From NCBI RefSeq assembly GCF_000686845.1, contig NZ_JMLS01000001.1, forward strand, positions 186,001-250,000: a stretch of DNA of 64,000 nt, written 5' to 3'. Positions 1 to 7,073 of the stretch are shown one piece after another. Position 1 is the stretch's first letter. Every line of letters starts with the position of its first letter. Source of the DNA: Paenibacillus sp. UNC451MF (lineage in GTDB: Bacteria > Bacillota > Bacilli > Paenibacillales > NBRC-103111). Under the pieces are notes generated by a model. That model searched no databases, was not told where the DNA came from, and saw nothing but the letters and a program-made list of their open reading frames with translations. The position numbers were made by a program, and so were the translations under genes.

Positions 1-553
1 GCTCCTGCCGCATTTGATCCAAGTAGTGCATCCCTTGAGACACTGAGCCCCAGAATTGCATAGCCATGAGACCAGCGTCGCCTTGCTGAATGGTGCTTTG
101 GGTAATTCCTTTTTCAATGGCTTGGGTCATCGGTTGCATAAAGCCTTTTACCCACGTAAAGGGAGAAAATTCTTCTTGAGTATACAAGTGATGCAAATCT
201 AAACTAATCCGCGTGTAGAAGCGGGGGATTGCCGGATTATCCAAGACGCGTTCACATACGATTCGAGTATAACTTTTAAACAGCTCCAAGTCAGGCTGGT
301 CTCGATCAAAGGAAGATTTCGTAAATCGTTCAGACTCTTCCATCATATACTCGTATAGCTCACGGAACAGTGTCTTTTTGTTTTTGAAATAATAAAAAAT
401 GAGCCCGTGGGCAAGTCCCGCCTGAGCCGCTATATCTCCCATTTCAGATGCTGCGTAGCCTTTATCGGCATAAACGCTAACAGCTGCTTGCAAAATTTCT
501 TGTTTGCGCTGCTTTCGAATTTCTTCATTTTGTTCTTTGGTACGAGGAGACAT
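1..553 (-). CDS. TetR/AcrR-family transcriptional regulator (C-terminus outside window)
   Basis: The 184 visible residues start MSPRTKEQNEEIRKQ and form a TetR-type N-terminal helix-turn-helix, with the family pattern of a helix ending in a GDIAAQAG stretch followed by IFYYFKNKKTLF, roughly residues 20-60. The rest is a helical ligand or dimer domain that runs off the left edge, so the stop is not seen. The ATG at 551-553 follows an AGAGGTGA ribosome site on the minus strand. TetR proteins usually repress their own or a neighbouring efflux or metabolic gene. The target is probably upstream of this gene outside the window, since the divergent neighbour is a cyclic-di-GMP operon 410 bp away. 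Ligand unknown. Confidence 0.85.
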   Translation of the reverse strand, partial: MSPRTKEQNEEIRKQRKQEILQAAVSVYADKGYAASEMGDIAAQAGLAHGLIFYYFKNKKTLFRELYEYMMEESERFTKSSFDRDQPDLELFKSYTRIVCERVLDNPAIPRFYTRISLDLHHLYTQEEFSPFTWVKGFMQPMTQAIEKGITQSTIQQGDAGLMAMQFWGSVSQGMHYLDQMRQE

Positions 554-963
554 GTCTTATTCACCTCTTTATTTTGACTTTTTTGGCACAGCGCGAGCCG
601 TGTATTTCCAAGCCTATCATATAAATCAGCATAAGAATACAATTATGGGCCAAGGAAAGTCAATAAGGCAGTTGAGTGAGACGAATGTTAAGATTCCTTT
701 GACAAGAATGCGGATTTGAGGAGCAGACTATCGACCTGTTTCTTGTATTCTTCAATAGGCATTAGGAACTAGTGCTTCATAAATGAAAATTTTGTCTTTT
801 TTAGGGCGATTTAACCTAACAATTGTAAAAATATTGTCGATTTATGTATACAATAGCTAGCTTTGCTCGAAGAATTCATTTAGAATTGAATAATGTGTTT
901 GTAAAATTATACAATTATACAGCTCTATGAAGGACCTTTAATAGGAAGAAAGGAATATTGACA
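554..963. other. Divergent intergenic region, tetR / EAL operon
   Basis: About 410 bp, AT-rich, with no credible gene. It must hold the outward promoters of tetR (minus) and of the EAL operon (plus). A TACAAT -10-like hexamer lies at 849-854, but neither of the TTG-type hexamers before it (823-828, 834-839) has normal spacing, so I do not assign a promoter. The ribosome site AAAGGA at 949-954 serves the ATG at 964. Confidence 0.5.
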
Positions 964-1695
964 ATGCAAGACTTAAAATTCGGTTACACGTTCTCGCATG
1001 TATATCAACCTATTGTCTATATGAAAAATAGAGAGGTACTAGGATTCGAAGCACTTATTCGAAGCAATAGAGGAAATCCAGAGCAGTTGTTCGAAAGGGC
1101 GCGTCAAGATAATAAATTGTTCGATTTGGATACACAGTCGGTTCTCGGGGCAGTAGGACAGTGCAATGGAATCTTGTCTACAGTTAGGAAGAGTCAACTC
1201 TTCGTTAACATATATCCTTCCACGCTTCTACATCCAGACTTTACTTCCTTTTTGGATTTGCTGCTTCAACAGCGTACGAACCACGAATTGGACATTGTGT
1301 TTGAAATCAATGAAGCGATTGAAGAGTTTGATACTTGGAAGGAACTGCTTGACCAAGACATATTGAAGCTGCTCCAAAAAAAAGCAATCCTCATCGCTTT
1401 CGATGACGTTGGAGAAGGAGCTATTTCTTTAAAGCAATTGGTAGACTTTGAGCCTGACTATATCAAATTGTCCAAATATTTTACCAGCGGATTAGAGCAT
1501 TCTAGAGGTAAACAGAAAGTCATCAAAATGCTGGCCGATTTTTGCGGCGAACCGTCCAAACTCATTGTTGAAGGTATCGAGAATGAGCGGCAATTCGAAA
1601 TTCTGGAGCAGCTGGGTGTTGTTTATGGTCAGGGCTACCTGTTTGCCAAGCCTCAGCCTTTAGAAAATCTAATGTTCGCCAAATCCATTTTGTAA
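964..1695 (+). CDS. EAL-domain cyclic-di-GMP phosphodiesterase (stand-alone)
   Basis: A 243-residue protein that is essentially one EAL domain, predicted to hydrolyse cyclic-di-GMP to pGpG in the cytoplasm. The expected active-site positions can be followed: Glu in GFEALIRS, Asn in FVNIYPS, Glu in FEINE, the Asp pair in FDDVGEG, Lys in DYIKLS, Glu in IVEGIE and Gln in YGQGYLFAKP. All look intact, so catalysis is plausible, although the usual IKID loop reads IKLS. There is no sensor, membrane or GGDEF part. The ATG at 964 is preferred over the TTG at 958 because the AAAGGA site at 949-954 is too close to the TTG. It is first in an operon with an unknown gene 12 bp downstream and a CBS-GGDEF protein, so synthesis and breakdown of the messenger are probably co-transcribed. 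Confidence 0.88.
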   Translation: MQDLKFGYTFSHVYQPIVYMKNREVLGFEALIRSNRGNPEQLFERARQDNKLFDLDTQSVLGAVGQCNGILSTVRKSQLFVNIYPSTLLHPDFTSFLDLLLQQRTNHELDIVFEINEAIEEFDTWKELLDQDILKLLQKKAILIAFDDVGEGAISLKQLVDFEPDYIKLSKYFTSGLEHSRGKQKVIKMLADFCGEPSKLIVEGIENERQFEILEQLGVVYGQGYLFAKPQPLENLMFAKSIL

Positions 1696-1707
1696 AGGGA
1701 GTTTACC

Positions 1708-2061
1708 ATGAGCAATAAATTGAACTACTCTCGCAAAGCAAGCTTATCTATGAAATTAACTGAATTTGAAGTGCCTCCGATGCAAGATTTGCTAATTATA
1801 GGCAGAGGGGCTCCTATAGGTCCGGAAGCGGTAAGGAGAATGGCAGAAGCCTTGTCACCAGAGCAATTTTCAGTACTTAAAGTAGATCACCCTAAGGTGG
1901 AAGCGGTTTTATTAAGAAAATCACTGCTTGAAATGCTGGATAGACAAATGCTTTTGGAAATCATATTAGGTGAGGCCGACCGTCTTATCAACGAATCAAT
2001 GGTGTTAAAGGCGGAGCTAAACATTACGATATCCATTCAGCGGGAGGTTGAGCTTCAGTGA
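1708..2061 (+). CDS. Conserved-looking hypothetical protein between EAL and GGDEF genes
   Basis: A 117-residue protein I do not recognise. It has no signal peptide, membrane segment or cysteine cluster. The middle (residues 25-60) is mixed, with a DLLIIGRGAPIGPEAVRR stretch, and the C-terminal half is helical (KSLLEMLDRQMLLEIILGEADRL). A GGGAGT ribosome site stands at 1697-1702. Its last four bases overlap the GTG start of the CBS-GGDEF gene (GTGA), which suggests translational coupling. By position it may modulate or bridge the two cyclic-di-GMP enzymes; this is inference only. Confidence 0.7.
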   Translation: MSNKLNYSRKASLSMKLTEFEVPPMQDLLIIGRGAPIGPEAVRRMAEALSPEQFSVLKVDHPKVEAVLLRKSLLEMLDRQMLLEIILGEADRLINESMVLKAELNITISIQREVELQ

Positions 2062-2849
2062 AGGTGGGGCAGATCATGTCGGAAAAAGTATGCTGCATTT
2101 CTTCCGGCAAAAGTGTGAAATATGCTGCATCCCTGATGAATGAGCAAAAGATTGGTTCGTTGGTCGTTGTCGACGAGGAGGAAGTTGTAGGGATCATTAC
2201 TTCCCGGGACATTCGGTCTGCGCACCCTAATCGGATTGTTGCCGATGCGATGACACATAATCCATTAGTTATTTCAGAGACAGCCTTTATTGGGAACGCC
2301 CTGTATGCGATGGAGCAGCACCATGTGGAACGTCTTATCGTTAAGGACGGCAATGAGATGAAAGGCATAATAACCCGGGAAAGACTTCGCAGTACGATTG
2401 GGAGCTATATTGATCAGTCAACCCACTTATACCGTTCCAAATACATAGAATATATTTATGATTATCTAGCGAATGAGGAAACACCTTTCTACTTGTTGTT
2501 TATTGATTTGAACGATTTTGGCAGCGTGAACAAAAAGTTCGGACATGCCGTCGGCGACGATTTGCTGATTCAATTTTCCGTATTGCTGAAAGAAGCGGCT
2601 CATGAGCAGGATTATGTATGCCGATACGGCGGGGATGAGTTCGTTATTATTACGACAAGGAAGTTCTCGGAGGTTCAGGAGCTTGTTGATCGGTTGTCAC
2701 AGCCCATGTGCATGGATTCTCTGGATTCTTTCTCTATATCTGCAGCTATCGGTTTCTTAAGCGGGTATGATGACAACGGGAATGCATTGTCTTATCGGGA
2801 ATGTCTCAGCAGAGCCAGCTTACAGTCCACGGAGAAAAAACAAAAATGA
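2058..2849 (+). CDS. CBS-pair / GGDEF protein, putative diguanylate cyclase
   Basis: A 263-residue soluble protein with two CBS repeats (about residues 1-58 and 62-115; VGIITSRDI and KGIITRERL mark their ends), which normally bind adenine nucleotides, followed by a GGDEF domain (about 135-255). The catalytic loop reads RYGGDEFVI and the metal Asp is in FIDLNDFG, so cyclase activity is plausible. The inhibitory RxxD site expected just upstream reads HEQD, with Arg replaced by His, so product inhibition may be lost. The usual C-terminal DxALYxAK stretch is degenerate. The GTG start at 2058 overlaps the previous stop by four bases and follows GGGAGG at 2042-2047. CBS domains would couple cyclase output to energy status (inference). 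Confidence 0.87.
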   Translation: MKVGQIMSEKVCCISSGKSVKYAASLMNEQKIGSLVVVDEEEVVGIITSRDIRSAHPNRIVADAMTHNPLVISETAFIGNALYAMEQHHVERLIVKDGNEMKGIITRERLRSTIGSYIDQSTHLYRSKYIEYIYDYLANEETPFYLLFIDLNDFGSVNKKFGHAVGDDLLIQFSVLLKEAAHEQDYVCRYGGDEFVIITTRKFSEVQELVDRLSQPMCMDSLDSFSISAAIGFLSGYDDNGNALSYRECLSRASLQSTEKKQK

Positions 2850-3036
2850 CTTCTACCTATACAGCACAATCGGAGACTCGTTAAATCACTCTTGGAGAGG
2901 GATTCGACGGGTCTCTTTGATGTAGGAATGAAGGGGAGCAGACAAAATGACAATAGGATGATCCGACGAAATGCCATTTTCCAAGCGAGCCGTGAAAGGT
3001 ATGATAGTGTAAAACAGGCAGAGGAGAGGGCAAGGC

Positions 3037-4548
3037 ATGAAAAAAAAGAACATTCTGCTCATTACCAGCGATCAGCAGCATTGGAATACGATAGGGGCGC
3101 TAAATTCTGAAATTCAAACTCCGAATTTGGATAGACTCGTTTCAGAGGGAACGATGTTTACACGTGCCTATTGTCCAAATCCTACTTGTACTCCAACAAG
3201 GGCTTCGATAATAACAGGAATGTATCCGAGCCAGCATGGAGCGTGGACGCTTGGAACCAAGCTGCTGGAGGATCGCCACACGGTTGGTGAAGATTTCATT
3301 GCTCACGGATACCGGACAGCGTTGGTAGGCAAAGCGCACTTTCAGCCACTCAAGGGAACGGAGCAGTATCGTTCTTTGGAAGCGTATCCGATATTGCAGG
3401 AGCTGGACTACTGGCGGGAATTTCAAGAGAACTTTTATGGCTTCGATCATGTGGAGCTTGCACGCAATCATACGAATGAAGCGCATGTCGGACAGCATTA
3501 CGCTCTATGGATGGAAGAAGAAGGCTGCACAGAATGGCGAGATTATTTTCTGCCTCCGACAGGCAATATGGATAGATCGATTAGGCATACATGGCCGATT
3601 CCTGAGAAATACCACTACGATAAATGGATAGCCGACAGGACGAACAAACTGCTGGAGCAGTATAAGGAGAATGACGAGAGCTTCTTCCTGTGGGCGAGCT
3701 TCTTCGATCCTCACCCGGATTATTTGGTTCCAGAGCCATGGGACAAGATGTACGACCCGGAGAAGCTGACGCTGCCTCAGGCGGTGCCAGGAGAGCATGA
3801 CAACAACCCTCCGCATTTCAAGCTGACGCAGGAGGTGAAAGCGGATTTCTCTGCGTGGATGGAATCGGGCTTTAGCATTCACGGCTACCATTCGCATCTG
3901 CGGTATACCGAGCAGGAGCAGCGGCGCAACATGGCGACCTATTATGGCATGGTATCCCTAATGGACAAGTACATCGGGCGTATTCTGGATAAGCTCGATG
4001 AGTTGGGGCTTGCGGATGATACTATCGTCGTTTTTACGACGGATCATGGTCATATGTTTGGCCATCACGGCATGCATTTCAAGGGAGGCTTCCACTATGA
4101 AGACTTGATCAAGCTTCCGTTCATCGTTCGCTACCCGGGGAAGGTGCCTGCGGGACATACGTCATCGGCCATGCAATCACTGGTAGATTTGGCACCGACG
4201 TTTCTTACCTTAACGGGTATTCCAGTTCCTCACGCAATGACCGGAGTCGATCAAAGCGCCGTCTGGCTTGGTGAACAAAGCTCCGCACGCGACCACGTGC
4301 TGTGCGAGTTTCATCATGAGCCGACCACTATTCATCAGAAAACATTAGTGACGGAGAGATACAAAATTACGATCTACTACAACCAGACCTATGGTGAAAT
4401 TTTTGATTTGGTCGAGGACCCGCAGGAGCTGTACAACCGTTGGGACGATCCGCAGTTTGCACAGCTGAAGAGCGAGCTGCTGCTCCGGTACGCTTGGGCT
4501 GAGCTCGGCAAAGAATCGCTGCCGATGCCGCGGATTGCACAAGCTTAA
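3037..4548 (+). CDS. Sulfatase of the alkaline-phosphatase superfamily
   Basis: A 503-residue type I sulfatase without a signal peptide, so probably cytoplasmic. The N-terminal metal site is in ITSDQQHWNT (Asp), and CTPTRASIITG carries the CxPxR motif whose Cys is converted to formylglycine by FGE. FTTDHGHMFGHHGMHFKGG supplies the second metal Asp/His set and the catalytic Lys. It should hydrolyse a sulfate ester (or sulfamate) on a sugar or small molecule; substrate not predictable. The ATG is preceded by GAGGAGAGGG. It converges on an AraC regulator whose stop overlaps its own in a TTAA, and that regulator may control it. No formylglycine-generating enzyme or anaerobic maturase is in this window. 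Confidence 0.92.
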   Translation: MKKKNILLITSDQQHWNTIGALNSEIQTPNLDRLVSEGTMFTRAYCPNPTCTPTRASIITGMYPSQHGAWTLGTKLLEDRHTVGEDFIAHGYRTALVGKAHFQPLKGTEQYRSLEAYPILQELDYWREFQENFYGFDHVELARNHTNEAHVGQHYALWMEEEGCTEWRDYFLPPTGNMDRSIRHTWPIPEKYHYDKWIADRTNKLLEQYKENDESFFLWASFFDPHPDYLVPEPWDKMYDPEKLTLPQAVPGEHDNNPPHFKLTQEVKADFSAWMESGFSIHGYHSHLRYTEQEQRRNMATYYGMVSLMDKYIGRILDKLDELGLADDTIVVFTTDHGHMFGHHGMHFKGGFHYEDLIKLPFIVRYPGKVPAGHTSSAMQSLVDLAPTFLTLTGIPVPHAMTGVDQSAVWLGEQSSARDHVLCEFHHEPTTIHQKTLVTERYKITIYYNQTYGEIFDLVEDPQELYNRWDDPQFAQLKSELLLRYAWAELGKESLPMPRIAQA

Positions 4549-5402
4549 GCTGGCGGCAAATCGTTAGGGCTATGCCGATAAGCGCTAGGGGAAATGCCGT
4601 AGTAATTTTTGAAAGCTCTTGTGAATGAGTACAGGTCAGGGTAGCCTAACGTCAGCGCAATTTCGGTAACGGCTAGCGAAGTCACACGAAGCAGCTGGGC
4701 GCCTTTGTCCATTCGCAGCTTCTGTAAATACTGCATAGGGGAGACACCTGTTTTTTTGGTGAATTGGGCGGAGTAATACGTCCGGTTCACTCCCGCAAAG
4801 CGTGCCAGCTCTTCAATCTTCAAATGCTCGGTGTAATGAAGCTGCAAATATTCGATGCTCTTGCTCAGCCACTCCTGATCCGATTGCATGATGGGGGCAG
4901 CATTAATCTGTGTTAGCCGGTCGAACAACCGGTATAGCTCACTAAGCTCTGTGAGTTCATTGGAGTGAGGCTGCATTTGCAGGATCAGGATTCGATGCAA
5001 AATGCCCTTGACCTTCGTATCAATGCATTTTTCCAAGTACGGCACAGATTTAGTAAGGGTCAGCAGATGAATAGCCTCAGGTACCTGGCTGCCTTCTAGG
5101 GCGAGCCATATTAATCGCAGCGGCTTAGCCGTGGAACGTATGCTGTACATGTAGGAGGTATAAGGGAAGAGACAGAAGAGGTCGCCTTTTTTCAGCACGA
5201 CTTGCTTCTCATCGTATTCAAACGTCAGCTCGCCCTCAAGAATAAAGTGGAGGCTATGGCATTCAATGATTTTGGGTCCTATTCGGTAGCAGGGCTTGGC
5301 TTCATTTCGTCCCGCACGGACAATCCACATACCGCCTTTTTGCTGTAAGGGAGAGGGGAGCTTGAGCCATATATCGGCGAATTCATTGGCAAATTCCTGC
5401 AT
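4545..5402 (-). CDS. AraC-family transcriptional regulator
   Basis: A 285-residue regulator with an N-terminal cupin-type sensing domain (about residues 20-110; CHSLHFILEGELTFEYD, then KKGDLFCLFPYTSYMY) and a C-terminal double helix-turn-helix (about 185-280; LKIEELARFAGVNRTYYSAQ and AVTEIALTLGYPDLYSFTRAFK). This layout is typical of sugar-responsive activators in Bacillales. The ATG is at 5400-5402. The stop codon overlaps that of the convergent sulfatase, and the upstream neighbour on the other strand is the ROK regulator. The most likely targets are the sulfatase or the ROK/ABC cluster. Ligand unknown. Confidence 0.92.
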   Translation of the reverse strand: MQEFANEFADIWLKLPSPLQQKGGMWIVRAGRNEAKPCYRIGPKIIECHSLHFILEGELTFEYDEKQVVLKKGDLFCLFPYTSYMYSIRSTAKPLRLIWLALEGSQVPEAIHLLTLTKSVPYLEKCIDTKVKGILHRILILQMQPHSNELTELSELYRLFDRLTQINAAPIMQSDQEWLSKSIEYLQLHYTEHLKIEELARFAGVNRTYYSAQFTKKTGVSPMQYLQKLRMDKGAQLLRVTSLAVTEIALTLGYPDLYSFTRAFKNYYGISPSAYRHSPNDLPPA

Positions 5403-5483
5403 AGAAGCTGAACCTCCGTTAGTTTCTTATGATTAGCATACTACCAGACAAAATGACAATCAATCAAATTAACTTTCAAGCAG

Positions 5484-5512
5484 AACGTCCGATTTTGATC
5501 GGGCGTTTTTTT
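5484..5512 (+). terminator. Orphan intrinsic terminator before the ROK gene
   Basis: AACGTCCGAT, a TTTG tetraloop, then ATCGGGCGTT make a 10-bp stem (one G-T pair) followed directly by a T run. It is oriented to stop plus-strand transcripts, yet the gene on its left runs on the minus strand. It could end a short leader or small RNA, or block read-through into the ROK operon. Confidence 0.75.
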
Positions 5513-5573
5513 CGTTTAGGCCCGGTCATAAGGCTTGATTCGGGTGCATAGATTAGGATCAAAGTCAGCCTTT

Positions 5574-5588
5574 GTTAATTATTTTAAC
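5574..5588 (+). promoter_or_regulatory. Candidate operator, GTTAA-N5-TTAAC
   Basis: An imperfect palindrome with five-base arms lies just upstream of the GAAGGGGGTGA ribosome site of the ROK gene. ROK/XylR repressors commonly bind such AT-rich inverted repeats and autoregulate, so this is a plausible autoregulatory site; arms this short can occur by chance. Confidence 0.35.
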
Positions 5589-5612
5589 TAATGAAGGGGG
5601 TGAACGTTACCA

Positions 5613-6791
5613 TTGTTCGGTCGGGGGCAGACAGGGAATACCAAGCTGGTCAAACAGCTCAATCGGGAAGGCATCCTTCATCAACTGAAAGAAAAAGCGC
5701 CGTTATCGAGAGCGGATTTGGCCAAATTGACAGAATTGAGCCGACCGTGCGTATCTGCGTTGGTGGATGAAATGATTCATGAAGGATTGATTCATGAGGT
5801 TGGGGTCGGGCAGTCCAGAGGTGGGCGAAAGCCGATTTTGCTGGAATACAATTCACAAGCCTTTGGCGTGGTTGGAGCTGTATTTGAAGGAAGCACGATT
5901 CAGCTGGCTATTGCTGATTTGAAAGGCGAAGTACGGTTCCAATACAAAACGCGGTTTACGCAGCCATTGGACGGGGAAATGGCAATCGAAGGTGTGGAAC
6001 GTGGGCTGGCTGTGCTCTTGGAGCAAAGCGGCTTTGACAAAAGCAGACTGCTCGGTATCGGTCTAGGCTTGCCAGGCATTACCCAGCGAAGGGATGGCAC
6101 AGTGAGCTATGCCCCGAGTACGGGATGGATGGGACTGCCGGTGCAGAAGGAAATCGAGGAACGGTTAGGTCTACCGGTTATTATCGATAACGATGTGAAC
6201 TTAATGACTTTAGGGGAGTTTTACAAGGGTGCAGGTGTGGGCTGCTCCAACTTGGTATTCATATATGTCGGTACTGGAATCGGTGCTGGCATAATGATTG
6301 ACGGGCAAAGCTACCGGGGCGCGATGGAAGCAAGCGGCGAGATCGGCTATATGATGATCGGACCAATAGGCAAACGGGGGCGCGGGGAGTTCGGTGTATT
6401 CGAGAACAATTACTCGGTACCCGCTATACGGAAGAAAGCCCGCTTGGTCCTTCCAGATGCGGATGAAAGCAGTATGAGCATTATGAAGCAGCTTATCGAG
6501 CAGGCTCATCAAGGAAAAGCCGGTGCACGAGGACTGCTCGATGATGTTTACCGGCATTGGGCATATGGAATCGCGAATATTGCCAGCTTAATGGACCCTC
6601 AGCTGCTCATTTTGAGCGGTGAAATGGTCCATATAGGGGAAGAGGGAGTTCAAGCGATACTGCGGCTGCTTTCGGAATGGATCCCTTTTGTGCCTCGAAT
6701 CAAGATGGCTTCCTTGGGCGATCAAGCGGGTATTATCGGAGCTGTCCATTGTGCTTTGGAAGCTTTTCCTTCAAGACTAAAAGGAAAATAA
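5613..6791 (+). CDS. ROK-family (NagC/XylR-type) transcriptional repressor
   Basis: A 392-residue ROK regulator: an N-terminal winged helix (about residues 12-75; LSRADLAKLTELSRPCVSALVDEM split over two helices, then a SRGGRKP wing) followed by a sugar-kinase-like fold (about 85-385; VIIDNDVNLMTLGEFYKG and FIYVGTGIGAGIM). The zinc motif CxCGxxGC found in most ROK proteins is absent; that place reads PIGKRGRGEFGVFE. Such regulators release DNA on binding a sugar or sugar phosphate, NagC homologues often N-acetylamino sugars. The start is a TTG at 5613 after AAGGGGGTGA. It heads the block of ABC importer, deacetylases and NAGK-type kinase and is its probable regulator. Confidence 0.9.
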   Translation: MFGRGQTGNTKLVKQLNREGILHQLKEKAPLSRADLAKLTELSRPCVSALVDEMIHEGLIHEVGVGQSRGGRKPILLEYNSQAFGVVGAVFEGSTIQLAIADLKGEVRFQYKTRFTQPLDGEMAIEGVERGLAVLLEQSGFDKSRLLGIGLGLPGITQRRDGTVSYAPSTGWMGLPVQKEIEERLGLPVIIDNDVNLMTLGEFYKGAGVGCSNLVFIYVGTGIGAGIMIDGQSYRGAMEASGEIGYMMIGPIGKRGRGEFGVFENNYSVPAIRKKARLVLPDADESSMSIMKQLIEQAHQGKAGARGLLDDVYRHWAYGIANIASLMDPQLLILSGEMVHIGEEGVQAILRLLSEWIPFVPRIKMASLGDQAGIIGAVHCALEAFPSRLKGK

Positions 6792-6865
6792 AAAAAGTAC
6801 TGTTAGAAAAACTTGCGAAAGTGTTTTCGGCAGCGGAGAAAACTGCTTCAAAAAATAGGATTGGA

Positions 6866-6933
6866 GGTAGGTGGGGTGTCCTCTAGAGGACCGATAACAA
6901 CAGCGGTTGGAAGGGGATACCCCACCGAGTACC
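6866..6933 (+). ncRNA. Structured leader element, copy 1 (unidentified; riboswitch-like)
   Basis: GGTA-GGTGGGGT (6866-6877) can pair with ACCCCACC (6919-6926) and TACC (6930-6933). Inside lie a perfect hairpin GTCCTC-TA-GAGGAC (6878-6891), then GATAACAACAGCGG (6893-6906) and a run able to fold as CGG.TGG..GG / CC.CCA.CCG. The same 14-nt block and hairpin recur at 24337-24371 before copA. It sits 141-208 bp before the start of the ABC-importer lipoprotein gene. I do not recognise it as T-box, TPP, SAM, fluoride, cobalamin, guanidine, ydaO or cyclic-di-GMP aptamers. Confidence 0.5.
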
Positions 6934-6980
6934 ATATCATGTATTTATTTTTGTAATTAGGGCTTCTCAACAGTCCTGCG

Positions 6981-7060
6981 ATTACGAAGCAAGTTTTTCC
7001 TACCGAAAAACTCTAAGTGAATGCTTACGAAGCCAGTTTTTCCTACAGAAAAACTCTAAG
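6981..7060 (+). repeat. Tandem 43-bp repeat carrying two identical-stem palindromes
   Basis: Two near-identical units (TTACGAAGC.AGTTTTTCCTAC.GAAAAACTCTAAG) lie in tandem before the ABC lipoprotein gene. Each contains AGTTTTTC-N5-GAAAAACT (6992-7012 and 7035-7055), a perfect 8-bp inverted repeat. The centres are 43 bp apart, about four helical turns, which would suit cooperative repressor binding. The second unit runs straight into the AAGGAGG ribosome site at 7058-7064. Confidence 0.7.
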
Positions 7061-7073
7061 GAGGAATCATCGC

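Noticed and set aside
504-719. 71-codon plus-strand frame over the tetR start
   Set aside because: Antisense to the helix-turn-helix coding region of tetR and without protein-like features beyond the overlap.
958-963. TTG start two codons before the EAL gene ATG
   Set aside because: It lies only four bases from the AAAGGA site; the ATG at 964 has normal spacing.
2892-3110. 72-codon plus-strand frame between the GGDEF and sulfatase genes
   Set aside because: It overlaps the sulfatase start by 74 bp, has no family resemblance and no good ribosome site; the sulfatase start at 3037 is far better supported.
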